From positions 62,001 to 126,000 of the forward strand of contig MPMX01000001.1 of NCBI GenBank assembly GCA_002238725.1: 64,000 nucleotides of DNA. Reading direction: 5' to 3'. Positions 42,468-51,105 of this stretch are shown here, piece by piece. A program made the translations under genes and the position numbers. The notes below the pieces were generated by a model, which searched no databases, was not told the origin of the DNA, and saw only the letters and a list, made by a program, of their open reading frames with translations. Within the stretch, counting starts at the first letter, position 1. Each line of letters starts with the position of its first letter. Source of the stretch: Rhodospirillaceae bacterium bin65 (GTDB lineage Bacteria; Pseudomonadota; Alphaproteobacteria; Bin65).

Positions 42468-43580
42468 ATGAATCTATCGCTGCAATCGATCCTGGGAGCC
42501 GAAACACTGGCCGATTTCGAAACTCCGGGACCGGTGGCACGGGGATTGCCGGCGGCAGCCTACACGAGCGAGGCGTTCTTCACGTTCGAGAACGAGCGGA
42601 TTTTCCAGGAGTCCTGGACGTTTGCAGGATTTGCGCACGAACTGGCGCAACGCGGCGACGTGGTGCCGGTCGCCATCGCGGGCTCGGCGGTGCTCCTCGT
42701 GCGAGACCGCGAAAACAGAATTCGCGCCTTTCACAACGTGTGCCGGCACCGCTCCCTCAAGCTCGTCGAACAACCCGGCAATATGGGAAGCAAAATCCGC
42801 TGCCCGTATCATTCGTGGACCTACGGACTCGACGGTGCGCTCCAGATCGCCCCCTACTTCGGCGGAACCGATCCGCGCGCGATGCCTGCCGGTTTCGAGC
42901 GCGAGCAGCACGGGCTGGTCCCGGTCCGGTCGGCAACGTGGCACGACTGGATTTTCGTTAACCTGAGCGGTGACGCGCCGCCGTTCGAAGACTTCGTCGC
43001 GCCGCTTGAGAGGCACCTCGAGGGGCTCGACCTGACTGGCCTCACCCATCTGATTACCATCGACCTCGGCGAAATCGCGGCGAACTGGAAACTCCTTTTG
43101 GAGAACTTCATTGAGCCCTACCACGTCCAGTTCGTACACCCTACGACGACCGAGCAGCCCCTGACCGACCATTATACGGTGAACGAACCGGGCTGCCTCG
43201 GATGCGCCGTCGACGTTTCCGGCGAGGCGAAGCGCGACGACACTTTGTCGGCGGATTCCCGCTACCTCACCCTGTTCCCGAATTTCGCGTTCGGGCTGTA
43301 CTTGCCGGACCAGATTGGCGTGCACCAGGACGTGCCGCTGGCACCGGGACTCACCCATCAGCGCCGGGCGATCTACAGCATCGGTCCCGGTTCGGTATCG
43401 GCCGAACGCACGGAAGACCTCGCGATGCTCTGGCGCGACGTGCATCTGGAGGACCAGATCATTTGCGAGCGGCTCCAGCAGGGGCGCGTTTCCGACGCGG
43501 CGCGGGGCGGGGTGCTCTCCCCGGTATGGGAGGACTCCGTACGCAGCTTCCAGGAACTCGTCGTGAGCCGTTTGCGATGA
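42468..43580 (+). CDS. Rieske non-haem iron oxygenase, alpha subunit
   Basis: A 370-residue oxygenase with a Rieske 2Fe-2S centre (C92, H94, C112, H115 in VCRHRS and RCPYHSW) and a mononuclear iron site (H219, H224 in EPYHVQFVHP, plus a late Asp in LEDQIICER). E216 stands where ring dioxygenases usually have the bridging Asp. Glu at this place is known in carnitine monooxygenase CntA and other quaternary-amine demethylases. It may thus hydroxylate or demethylate an amine or betaine. No reductase gene lies beside it. An importer operon follows. Confidence 0.93.
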   Translation: MNLSLQSILGAETLADFETPGPVARGLPAAAYTSEAFFTFENERIFQESWTFAGFAHELAQRGDVVPVAIAGSAVLLVRDRENRIRAFHNVCRHRSLKLVEQPGNMGSKIRCPYHSWTYGLDGALQIAPYFGGTDPRAMPAGFEREQHGLVPVRSATWHDWIFVNLSGDAPPFEDFVAPLERHLEGLDLTGLTHLITIDLGEIAANWKLLLENFIEPYHVQFVHPTTTEQPLTDHYTVNEPGCLGCAVDVSGEAKRDDTLSADSRYLTLFPNFAFGLYLPDQIGVHQDVPLAPGLTHQRRAIYSIGPGSVSAERTEDLAMLWRDVHLEDQIICERLQQGRVSDAARGGVLSPVWEDSVRSFQELVVSRLR

Positions 43581-43705
43581 ACGCGCGGCTACCCGGAACC
43601 ACCGTAATGCTTTCGGAGACGCAACCGCAAAGGGGGCGACCGGCAGCATACTGATTTGCCCGGCAAAATCGCGGAAAACGCGGCGGGCGAGAGCCGACCG
43701 GTCCG

Positions 43706-43727
43706 GTATTTCCCTAGTTCGAAATAC
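43706..43727. promoter_or_regulatory. Inverted repeat upstream of the amino-acid importer operon
   Basis: GTATTTC and GAAATAC form perfect 7-bp arms with an 8-base spacer, 33 bases before the binding-protein ATG. There is no T-run, so an operator (for example for the nearby Lrp protein) is more likely than a terminator. Confidence 0.4.
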
Positions 43728-43760
43728 GGACAGGCAACAATTCAGGAGGAGGACTCTCAA

Positions 43761-44597
43761 ATGAAATGGACACCTATCGGAAGCACCGTTGCCGTTGCGC
43801 TGGCGCTGGTTGCCGGCCCGGTACAGGCCGGCCCGCTGGAAGACCGGGTCGCTGCCGGCAAACCCATTCGCCTGGGCTTTGCCAACGCCGCGCCCTGGGC
43901 TCACCCCGGCAAGAGCGGCGAACCACTGGGATTCGTGAACGTTATCACGATCGAAGTGCTCAAGAAGATGGGGCATACAAAAATTGAACCGGTCCTGACG
44001 GACTGGGCCGGATTGATTCCCAGCCTCGTCGCCGGCCGCGTCGATATCATTACCGGCGGCATGTACATCCTTAAGGCCCGCTGCAAGAACATCGACTTTT
44101 CGGAGCCGATCGGGCAGTTCGGCAACGCCTTCATCGTGCCGAAAGGCAATCCCAAGAAGCTGCAGAACTACGAAGATATCAAGAAGAGCGGCGCCGTCAT
44201 GGCCGTTCCGACCGGCTATGTGATGGTCAAGGAAGCGCGTAAGGTCGGCATCGCGGAAAACAAGATCATGAAGGTTCCCGGCACGACGGAAGTTCTGGCC
44301 GCCGTTCGTTCCGGGCGAGCCGACATCGGCGCGATGACCGCGGTCGAGGCGGACAAGATTGCCAGAGAAACCGGCAATGTCGATGCAACCGATACCAACG
44401 CGTTACCGAAATGGACCTTCAACTGGGTCGGAATAGGCTTTCATCTCAGCGATGACAAAATCCGCGCGAAATTTAATGCGGCAATGAAAGGCTATATCGG
44501 ATCCAAGAAAATGTTGGCTCAAGTTGCGCAGTACGATTACATCCCGGCAAACGTTCCCGGCGATGTCAAGACCGAATGGATTTGCGCCAACCGCTGA
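43761..44597 (+). CDS. Amino-acid ABC importer binding protein (EhuB-like)
   Basis: A periplasmic binding protein of family 3, 278 residues. The signal peptide ends near VAGPVQAG, and the mature protein begins LEDRVAAGKPIRLGFANAAP. Other segments are GEPLGFVNVITIEVLKKMG, GLIPSLVAGRVDIITGGMYI, CKNIDFSEPIGQFGNAFIV and DIGAMTAVEADKIAR. The start of the mature domain is closest to ectoine/hydroxyectoine-binding EhuB proteins as I recall them, but amino acids or betaines are also possible. AGGAGGAGG precedes the ATG. It leads an importer operon and lies downstream of the Rieske gene. Confidence 0.92.
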   Translation: MKWTPIGSTVAVALALVAGPVQAGPLEDRVAAGKPIRLGFANAAPWAHPGKSGEPLGFVNVITIEVLKKMGHTKIEPVLTDWAGLIPSLVAGRVDIITGGMYILKARCKNIDFSEPIGQFGNAFIVPKGNPKKLQNYEDIKKSGAVMAVPTGYVMVKEARKVGIAENKIMKVPGTTEVLAAVRSGRADIGAMTAVEADKIARETGNVDATDTNALPKWTFNWVGIGFHLSDDKIRAKFNAAMKGYIGSKKMLAQVAQYDYIPANVPGDVKTEWICANR

Positions 44598-44621
44598 ATT
44601 CGAACACCTATTGTGTACTAT

Positions 44622-44659
44622 CCGGAGCCGTTGCATGCGCGAGCAAGTAACGGCTCCGG
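44622..44659 (+). promoter_or_regulatory. Stable RNA hairpin between binding-protein and permease genes
   Basis: An 11-bp perfect stem (CCGGAGCCGTT / AACGGCTCCGG) with a 16-base loop sits in the 104-base spacer. No T-run follows. Such hairpins often protect the upstream message from 3' decay, so the binding protein is made in excess over the membrane parts. Confidence 0.6.
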
Positions 44660-44701
44660 GTCAATTTCCAATTTGAAGATTATGCGAGATTTTCGACAAC
44701 C

Positions 44702-45367
44702 ATGACATACGTCGAATTCTTACAGGCACATAGCGGCCGGATGATCGACGGCACGATCATAACTGTATACCAGTTTCTGTTGTCGACAGTTGTTGCAATT
44801 GGAATAGCGATATTATTTGGATTGATGAAGTTGTCGAAAAACTTGGCCGTGCGCAGCGTCGCAATCATCTACATAGAGATATTTCGCGGCACTTCGCTGC
44901 TCGTACAGCTGTTTTGGATATTCTTTGTGTTGCCTCTTTTCGGTATCCACCTGGATAAGTTCACCGCCGGGTTTTTGGCTGTCGGATTGAATATGGGCGC
45001 CTACGGAGCGGAGCTGGTTCGCGGCGCAATACTGGCGGTTCCGCAAGGACAGTGGGAAGCGGCAATCGCACTCAACATGTCGAGTCGCAAGCGCATGTGG
45101 CGGGTCGTCCTGCCCCAGGCCTTCGTCATCATGCTGCCGCCATGGGGAAATCTGATCATCGAGATACTCAAGGGCACCGCCCTGGTGGCGCTGATTTCGG
45201 TTACCGATCTCATGTTCGAAGTGAGGCAGATCAACATCAATACCTTCCTGTCAATCGAGGCGTTCGGCACCGCTATTATAATCTATTACTTGATAGCCCG
45301 CCTTTTCGTTACACCGGTCATGCGCGCATTCGAAAACGCAATGTCGCGAAAGATCGGGAGAGCATAA
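44702..45367 (+). CDS. Amino-acid ABC importer permease (EhuC-like)
   Basis: A polar amino-acid permease of 221 residues and about five helices. The family start GTIITVYQFLLSTVVAIGIA is followed by YIEIFRGTSLLVQLFWIFFV and LNMGAYGAELVRGAILAVPQ. The cytoplasmic EAA loop reads QWEAAIALNMSSRKRMWRVV and docks the ATPase. It pairs with the next permease, three bases after its stop. This gene is noticeably lower in GC than its neighbours. Confidence 0.94.
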   Translation: MTYVEFLQAHSGRMIDGTIITVYQFLLSTVVAIGIAILFGLMKLSKNLAVRSVAIIYIEIFRGTSLLVQLFWIFFVLPLFGIHLDKFTAGFLAVGLNMGAYGAELVRGAILAVPQGQWEAAIALNMSSRKRMWRVVLPQAFVIMLPPWGNLIIEILKGTALVALISVTDLMFEVRQININTFLSIEAFGTAIIIYYLIARLFVTPVMRAFENAMSRKIGRA

Positions 45368-45370
45368 TCA

Positions 45371-46042
45371 ATGATCGAGTGGCAATGGGAGCTGGTTTGG
45401 GAGTTGGCACCGAGATTTGTCGACGCGACCGGAAAGACGCTTATGGCTGCGGGAGGCGGTTACGGGATCGCTGTCATTCTGGGCCTGATTTTTGTCGTAG
45501 CTCAACGGACTCCAATTCGCGTTTTGACCTTTACGATGCGTGAATTCGTTGAACTGGTTCGCTCCACTCCCCTTCTTCTGCAGATCTTTTTCGTTTACTA
45601 TGTCGGTCCGCAATTCGGACTGATCCTGTCGCCCTGGACTGCCGGGCTGATAGCCATCGGGGTGCACTACGGCGCCTATTTATCGGAAGTCTACCGCGGC
45701 GGCATTGAGAGCGTTTCCAAGGGGCAGTGGGAAGCCGCGAAGGCAATCAACCTTCCAATCGTAAGAACCTACCGGCGGATCGTACTGCCGCAGGCGTTGC
45801 CGCCGGCGATCGCAGGGATGGGCAACTACCTGGTCGGCATTTTTAAAGATACGCCCATGCTATCCGTGATCGGCGTGGCCGAACTCATGCACACGGCGAC
45901 GACAATCGGGGCGGAAAGTTACCGGTACCTCGAACCCTACACCATGGTCGGTGCAATTTTCCTTGCTCTTTCTTTGCCGGCGGCATTCTTCATAAATGTG
46001 TTCGAGAAATGGGTGCGCCGAACGCTGGGGATGGTGAAATGA
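45371..46042 (+). CDS. Amino-acid ABC importer permease (EhuD-like)
   Basis: The second HisM/GltK-type permease, 223 residues. Landmarks are DATGKTLMAAGGGYGIAVIL, MREFVELVRSTPLLLQIFFV, VHYGAYLSEVYRGGIESVSK, the EAA loop QWEAAKAINLPIVRTYRRIV and GNYLVGIFKDTPMLSVIGVA. Together with the preceding gene it forms the membrane pore. Its stop overlaps the ATPase start as ATGA. Confidence 0.94.
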   Translation: MIEWQWELVWELAPRFVDATGKTLMAAGGGYGIAVILGLIFVVAQRTPIRVLTFTMREFVELVRSTPLLLQIFFVYYVGPQFGLILSPWTAGLIAIGVHYGAYLSEVYRGGIESVSKGQWEAAKAINLPIVRTYRRIVLPQALPPAIAGMGNYLVGIFKDTPMLSVIGVAELMHTATTIGAESYRYLEPYTMVGAIFLALSLPAAFFINVFEKWVRRTLGMVK

Positions 46043-46857
46043 CCGAAGACATGAGCCAGTACCCCTTGCGTCTCGATGGCGACGATTTTCCTATGGTCCG
46101 GTTTCAAAAGGTGACGAAGGCGTACGGCTCTCTTGTCGTACTCAATCAGTTGGACCTCGATGTATCGGCAGGGGAAATGGTTACGATCATCGGCCCTTCC
46201 GGATCCGGCAAGACGACCGTGCTCCGGATGCTGATGACGCTCGAGACCATCAACAGCGGTGTCATCTATGTCGAAGGAGAGCCTTTGACGCATATGGAGC
46301 GGGACGGCCGGCTCGTTCCGGCGAATTCCGCTCATATCCGGCGCATTCGAAGCAAGATCGGTATGTGCTTTCAGCACTTCAACCTGTTTCCCCACATGAC
46401 GGCGCTAGGCAACTGCATGGAGGGGCCGGTTCAGGTGCTGCGGCTTCCGCGCAAGGAAGCCGAGGAGCGGTCCCTGGAACTCCTCGAGATGGTGGGGATG
46501 GCGGAGAAGCGGGATCAGCATCCTTCCCGTCTTTCCGGCGGTCAGCAGCAACGGGTCGCCATTGCCCGAGCCCTGGCGATGCGGCCCAAGATCATGCTGT
46601 TCGACGAGGTGACGTCGGCGCTGGATCCCGAGGTCATCAGCGAGGTTACGAACGTGATCCGGCGATTGGTCGACACGCACAACCTCACAATGCTCATGGT
46701 GACCCACCAGATGGGCTTCGCGAAGGAAATCTCGGATCGCGTCTGTTTCTTTTTCGATGGTTCGATCGAAGAGCAGGGGTCCCCTGCCAAACTTTTCGAA
46801 ACGCCGGAACGGGAGCGGACGAAGCAGTTCCTGAATGCAGTCCTCGAAGCAAATTGA
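46039..46857 (+). CDS. Amino-acid ABC importer ATPase (EhuA-like)
   Basis: A cytoplasmic ATPase of 272 residues. Walker A is IIGPSGSGKTTV, the Q-loop is CFQHFNLFPHMTALGN, the signature is RLSGGQQQRVAIARAL, Walker B is IMLFDEVTSALDPEV and the switch histidine is in LMVTHQMGF. The sequence fits the GlnQ/HisP group. The ATG overlapping the preceding stop is used. It closes the four-gene importer; glyoxalase I follows after 61 bases. Confidence 0.95.
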   Translation: MTEDMSQYPLRLDGDDFPMVRFQKVTKAYGSLVVLNQLDLDVSAGEMVTIIGPSGSGKTTVLRMLMTLETINSGVIYVEGEPLTHMERDGRLVPANSAHIRRIRSKIGMCFQHFNLFPHMTALGNCMEGPVQVLRLPRKEAEERSLELLEMVGMAEKRDQHPSRLSGGQQQRVAIARALAMRPKIMLFDEVTSALDPEVISEVTNVIRRLVDTHNLTMLMVTHQMGFAKEISDRVCFFFDGSIEEQGSPAKLFETPERERTKQFLNAVLEAN

Positions 46858-46918
46858 AGCGGCCGGGGTGCGCCGAACTCGGGCGGTTTAGCCGCGCCGG
46901 TTTCCAGGGAGAACGATC

Positions 46919-47320
46919 ATGCAGCTTCTGCACACCATGCTCCGGGTCGGCGATCTGGACCGATCCATCGACTTCTACACCCGGATGATGGGCATGGATC
47001 TGCTGCGTACGACAGTGCGTGCCGATCAGAATTATACGCTTGCCTTCGTCGGGTTTCGCGGCGGCAACAAGAACGGTGAGGCGGAGATCGAGCTGACCTA
47101 CAATTACGGAGTGCCGGAATACGACCACGGGACGGCGTATGGGCACATCGCTCTGGAGGTGGAAAACGTCGCCGAGACCTGTGAGCGCATCCGCTCGGCG
47201 GGCGGCAAGATCACCCGCGAAGCCGGGCCGGTCCAAGGCGGAACCACCGTCATCGCCTTCGTGGAAGACCCGGACGGGTACAAGGTCGAACTGATCGAAG
47301 CCAGTACGCGCGAGCTGTAG
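46919..47320 (+). CDS. gloA: Lactoylglutathione lyase (glyoxalase I)
   Basis: GloA isomerises the hemithioacetal of methylglyoxal and glutathione to S-lactoylglutathione. The 133-residue protein has the four metal ligands H5 (LLHTMLRV), E58 (AEIELTYN), H76 (YGHIALEV) and E124 (KVELIE), plus [12 protein letters not shown] and [14 protein letters not shown]. The spacing matches the short nickel-type bacterial enzymes. It may have its own promoter or ride on the importer transcript, which could suit detoxification of aldehydes from the same pathway. Confidence 0.96.
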   Translation: MQLLHTMLRVGDLDRSIDFYTRMMGMDLLRTTVRADQNYTLAFVGFRGGNKNGEAEIELTYNYGVPEYDHGTAYGHIALEVENVAETCERIRSAGGKITREAGPVQGGTTVIAFVEDPDGYKVELIEASTREL

Positions 47321-47339
47321 TCCGGACTTCTCACCGCGG

Positions 47340-47363
47340 TCACGGCCTCCGGGCCAGCCGTGA
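47340..47363. terminator. Hairpin between convergent gloA and GST genes
   Basis: TCACGGC and GCCGTGA make a 7-bp stem with a 10-base loop in the 70-base spacer between convergent genes. No T-run follows on either strand, so termination is only a guess from position. Confidence 0.3.
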
Positions 47364-47390
47364 GCCCGTTATGGAAGTGTCAGCGTACGG

Positions 47391-48038
47391 TTACCATTTC
47401 AGAACCGCCTGAGCGGCCGGCCTCTTTCGGTACCGGGCATCCCAGGCGCGCAGATTCGGGCGGTCGCCGAGCAAGTCGGCCTCGACGAAACGGAGGAACT
47501 GGAGCGCGGCCTGCATTGTACAGTCGGCGATGGCGGCCTGCTCCCCCGTCAGGAGAGCGCGGCCGTCGTCCAGCAACGATTCGAGGTAGTCCAGGGGGCC
47601 TTGAAGGCCCTCTTCGGCCGCCGCCGCAACCGCGTGATCGGGCGGCAGGCCGAGGGGCGACTTGGCGGCGTGGGCGTATCGCCCCATCGGCACGGCGATG
47701 CGCAGGTCTACGACCCGTTCCAGATCCCGGGATCGCGCGCGGCGCTCAACTTCCGCCTCGCGCAACGCACCGTCGGGAAACCGGTCCTCCAGATATTCGA
47801 TGATGGCGAGCGATTCGATCAGGTGCGAACCGTCGCCGCGTTCCAGCACCGGCAACGTGCCGAAGGGATTACGCGCCAGATGCTCGGGTTCCTTGTGGCG
47901 GCCCTTGAGCGTGTTCACCATGATTTGTTCGATCGGCAACTCTGCGCCCGCCGCCGCACGTTCGGCAATATAGAGCATGACCTTGGTCGGATTGGGCGCC
48001 AGCGGCACCATATACAGCTTCATGGAAGGGTCGTTCAT
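47391..48038 (-). CDS. Glutathione S-transferase family protein
   Basis: A GST of 215 residues with a thioredoxin-fold first domain (LYMVPLAPNPTKVMLYIAER, NPFGTLPVLERGDGSHLIES with the conserved cis-proline and Glu-Ser, then IIEYLEDRFP) and a helical second domain (LLTGEQAAIADCTMQAALQF). It resembles the YfcG/Ure2-like group. The substrate is unknown. Its ATG overlaps the stop of the upstream SDR gene, so the two are made together. Confidence 0.93.
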   Translation of the reverse strand: MNDPSMKLYMVPLAPNPTKVMLYIAERAAAGAELPIEQIMVNTLKGRHKEPEHLARNPFGTLPVLERGDGSHLIESLAIIEYLEDRFPDGALREAEVERRARSRDLERVVDLRIAVPMGRYAHAAKSPLGLPPDHAVAAAAEEGLQGPLDYLESLLDDGRALLTGEQAAIADCTMQAALQFLRFVEADLLGDRPNLRAWDARYRKRPAAQAVLKW

Positions 48039-48802
48039 TCGTGGTTCCACCAGGGCAACGCCGAGAACGGCCGAAGGTCGATCTCATGGGTCCAGGCGGA
48101 CCGGTGCTGCTGCGACAGATGAAAGTAGGTTTCGGCCACCTCGGCCGGCAGCAGCAGGCCGTCGTGCTCCATGCCGCGTGTTTCGCGCAGTTTCCGGAAC
48201 GCTTCGGGGCCGAGCATCCGCCCCAGGGTATCGGGGGCGTCGACTGCGCCGTCGACCACGATGTGGGCGACGTGAATGCCCTTGGGCCCGAATTCGGCAT
48301 TAAGCGACTGGCAGAGCATGCGCCGGCCGCCCATCGCAGCCGTATGGCTGTGCTGTCCCCTGTTGCCGCGGACGGCCGCGGTGGCGGAGGTCGCAAGAAG
48401 CGTGCCGGAACCCCGGGCCTCCATCAGCGGGCAAACGGCGCGCGCCGTGCGGAAGAGGCCGAAAGTGGCCAGGCGCCAACCCATCTCGAAGGCTTTTTCG
48501 CTGGTGTCGGCAAGCGCGTGGTCGCCGATCTGGGCCCCCAGATTGTAGACCGCGACGGCGATCGGGCCGATATCGGCCTCGACGGCGGCCACGCGCTCCT
48601 CGATGCTCCCGGGCTTAACGGCGTTCAGCAGAAAGCCCGAGGCGCTGCCGCCCTCGCCCTTGATGGTGTCGACCAGATTTTCGAGGCCGTCCGCATCGCT
48701 GCGGCGGCACAGCACGGAGTGGTATCCGGCCCGGGCAAAACGTCTGCCAACATGGCCGCCGATGCCGGCGCCGGCACCGATAACGAGACAAACCTGTTTC
48801 AT
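48035..48802 (-). CDS. Atypical SDR lacking the catalytic Tyr and Lys
   Basis: A Rossmann-fold protein of 255 residues. The nucleotide motif is VIGAGAGIGGHVGRRFARAG, and FGPKGIHVAHIVVDGAVDAP near residue 180 matches a known SDR subgroup. The catalytic serine is kept (S139 in LATSATAAVRG), but where YxxxK should follow the sequence reads QHSHTAAMGGRRM, with no Tyr or Lys. NNAG is replaced by YNLGAQ. It may bind a nucleotide without classic dehydrogenase chemistry. It is upstream of and coupled to the GST gene. Confidence 0.87.
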   Translation of the reverse strand: MKQVCLVIGAGAGIGGHVGRRFARAGYHSVLCRRSDADGLENLVDTIKGEGGSASGFLLNAVKPGSIEERVAAVEADIGPIAVAVYNLGAQIGDHALADTSEKAFEMGWRLATFGLFRTARAVCPLMEARGSGTLLATSATAAVRGNRGQHSHTAAMGGRRMLCQSLNAEFGPKGIHVAHIVVDGAVDAPDTLGRMLGPEAFRKLRETRGMEHDGLLLPAEVAETYFHLSQQHRSAWTHEIDLRPFSALPWWNHE

Positions 48803-48879
48803 CTGGATTTCCACGCCTCAATTGTTTCGAGCAAATCGGCAACGGATGTTGCGATCGGGCAATCCGGCCGCAAATGCGT

Positions 48880-49719
48880 TCAATCGTCCGAATCGAACAC
48901 GATCCGCTCCTGGCCCGAGAGCGCGAGGAAGCGTTTGCCGCGCGCCCGGCCGATCAGGGTGAGGCCGGCCTGGCGGGCGAGATCGACGCCCCAGGCACTG
49001 AAGCCGGACCGCGAAACCAGGATCGGAATTCGCATCTGGACGCATTTGATGACCATCTCGCTGGTCAGCCGGCCGGTTGTGTAGAAGATCTTATCATCCG
49101 GCCGGGTGCCGTGGAGCGCCATATAGCCGGCGATCTTGTCCACCGCATTGTGGCGCCCGACATCCTCCATGTAGAGCAGCACCCGGTCTTCCCGGCACAG
49201 CACGCAGCCATGGATGGCGCCCGCGGTGAGATAGAGGCTCGGCATTGTATTGATCGTTCTGGTCAGCGCGTAGAGCCATGAGGTTCTGAGGCGCGCTTCG
49301 GCCGACAGCGCGATCTCCTCGAAATTCTCCATCAGGTCGCCGAACACCGTGCCCTGGGCGCAACCCGACGTTCGGACCTTTTTCTGCAGCTTTTCCTCGT
49401 AGTCGGTTTCCCGCTCGGTCCGGACCACGACGACGCCGAGGTCACCGTCATGCTCGATGGCGACGATCCGGTCGTCGTCGCGCAGCATGTGCTGGTTCTT
49501 CAGATAGCCGACCGCCAGCCAGTCCGGCCGGTCGCCGATCGTCATCACGGTGACGATCTCCTGCCGGTTCAGGAACAGGGTGAGCGGACGCTCGACCGCG
49601 ACCCGCGTCTCGACCGGCGACCCCGTCTCGTCGATGCCGACGACGGCCTCCGACAGCGCGGGATCGTCCGGGTCCGGCAGAACGGTATGGGCCGCGGTCG
49701 CGGCCGGGGCGCGGTTCAC
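48880..49719 (-). CDS. fdhD: FdhD sulfurtransferase for molybdenum cofactor of formate dehydrogenases
   Basis: FdhD moves sulfur from a desulfurase to the molybdenum cofactor of formate dehydrogenase-type enzymes. Landmarks are [53 protein letters not shown] and [20 protein letters not shown]. The usual CxxC loop reads [12 protein letters not shown] here, with only the first cysteine; I recall this form in other alphaproteobacteria. A GTG start before [10 protein letters not shown] is the best candidate, because upstream sequence is not conserved and no ATG is nearby. It diverges from moaA. Confidence 0.93.
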   Translation of the reverse strand: MNRAPAATAAHTVLPDPDDPALSEAVVGIDETGSPVETRVAVERPLTLFLNRQEIVTVMTIGDRPDWLAVGYLKNQHMLRDDDRIVAIEHDGDLGVVVVRTERETDYEEKLQKKVRTSGCAQGTVFGDLMENFEEIALSAEARLRTSWLYALTRTINTMPSLYLTAGAIHGCVLCREDRVLLYMEDVGRHNAVDKIAGYMALHGTRPDDKIFYTTGRLTSEMVIKCVQMRIPILVSRSGFSAWGVDLARQAGLTLIGRARGKRFLALSGQERIVFDSDD

Positions 49720-49931
49720 AGCGATTGGGCGGGCGGCGGCTTCATGGCGGCAACATGCGCTTCCGGCGACCGGCAGGCAAGGCGGGCGGGCCAGACCGCG
49801 CGGACCCGGCCGGCGGCGGCAGGCCGTTGCAAAACCTTGCGCAACGTCGGCGCGGCAGTTGCCGCGCGCCGCCGGACGGTTTACATCGCCACAAGGATTC
49901 CCGACTGCCGCCCCGACCTGCCCGAGGCTCG

Positions 49932-50990
49932 ATGCCAGACGACGTTCGCCCGTTGCAACAGTCCGCACCGCTGATCGACCCGTTCGCCCGGGCGATCACC
50001 TACCTGCGCGTGTCGGTGACAGACCGGTGCGACTTCCGCTGCGTCTACTGCATGGCCGAGGACATGACCTTCCTGCCGAAGTCGGAGGTTCTGTCGATCG
50101 AGGAGTTGGAGAGGCTGTGCCGCGCCTTCGTACGCCTCGGCGTGCGCAAGTTGCGGCTGACCGGCGGCGAGCCCTTGGTGCGCCGCGGCGTGATGACCCT
50201 GATCGAGCGGCTCGGCGCGTTGCTCGACCGGGACGGGCTCGGCCGGGGTGCGCTCGACGAACTGACGCTGACAACCAACGGCAGCCAGCTCGCGAAGCAC
50301 AGCGACGCGCTGGTGCGCGCCGGCGTGCGCCGGGTCAATGTCTCGCTGGATACGCTGGACCCTGCGAAATTCACCACCATCACCCGCTGGGGCAAGCTGG
50401 AGAAGGTGCTGGACGGCCTGGCCGCCGCGAAAGCCGCCGGCCTCGCGATCAAGATCAACACGGTTGCGCTCAAAGGGGTCAACGAGGACGAAATCCACCG
50501 GTTGGCCGAATGGGCCGGCGCGGAAGGCTTCGACTTGACATTCATTGAGGTCATGCCGCTGGGCGAGATCGGCGCCGATGTCGGCACCGCCAACCGGGTA
50601 GACCAGTTCTTCCCGCTGTCGATGGTGCGCGCCAGGCTGAAGGAGCGCTGGACGCTCGACGAGAGCGACCATGCTACTGGCGGTCCGGCGCGCTACTGGA
50701 CGGTGCGGGAGACCGGCCAGCGTCTCGGCTTCATCACGCCGCTGACCCACAATTTCTGCGAATCCTGTAACCGGGTCCGGCTGACCTGCACCGGCACGCT
50801 CTATATGTGCCTGGGCCAGGAGGACGCGGCCGACCTGCGCGGGCCGCTGCGGGCGAGCGGCGACGACGGACTGCTCGACGACGCGATCCGCGAGGCGATA
50901 ACGCGCAAGCCCAAGGGCCACGACTTCGTCATCGACCGCCGCCGTAGCGCCCCCGCAGTCTCACGCCACATGAGTGTGACCGGCGGCTGA
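49932..50990 (+). CDS. moaA: GTP 3',8-cyclase MoaA
   Basis: MoaA is the radical-SAM enzyme that starts molybdenum cofactor synthesis from GTP. The 352-residue protein has the SAM cluster motif CDFRCVYC ([15 protein letters not shown]), then [27 protein letters not shown] and [14 protein letters not shown]. The C-terminal cluster cysteines are in [11 protein letters not shown] and the following CLGQED segment. Its product is needed by xanthine dehydrogenase in this window and by any formate dehydrogenase served by the divergent fdhD. Confidence 0.96.
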   Translation: MPDDVRPLQQSAPLIDPFARAITYLRVSVTDRCDFRCVYCMAEDMTFLPKSEVLSIEELERLCRAFVRLGVRKLRLTGGEPLVRRGVMTLIERLGALLDRDGLGRGALDELTLTTNGSQLAKHSDALVRAGVRRVNVSLDTLDPAKFTTITRWGKLEKVLDGLAAAKAAGLAIKINTVALKGVNEDEIHRLAEWAGAEGFDLTFIEVMPLGEIGADVGTANRVDQFFPLSMVRARLKERWTLDESDHATGGPARYWTVRETGQRLGFITPLTHNFCESCNRVRLTCTGTLYMCLGQEDAADLRGPLRASGDDGLLDDAIREAITRKPKGHDFVIDRRRSAPAVSRHMSVTGG

Positions 50991-51105
50991 CGCTCCGCGC
51001 TTCTCATCTCCCTGCATAGCCGTACCGTGCAGCCGGCCATTGACCGCTGCACCGTTTCGCCGGAATCTCCGAGGCACCTGTAGAATTGGGTGGGTGCCGG
51101 CCCTC

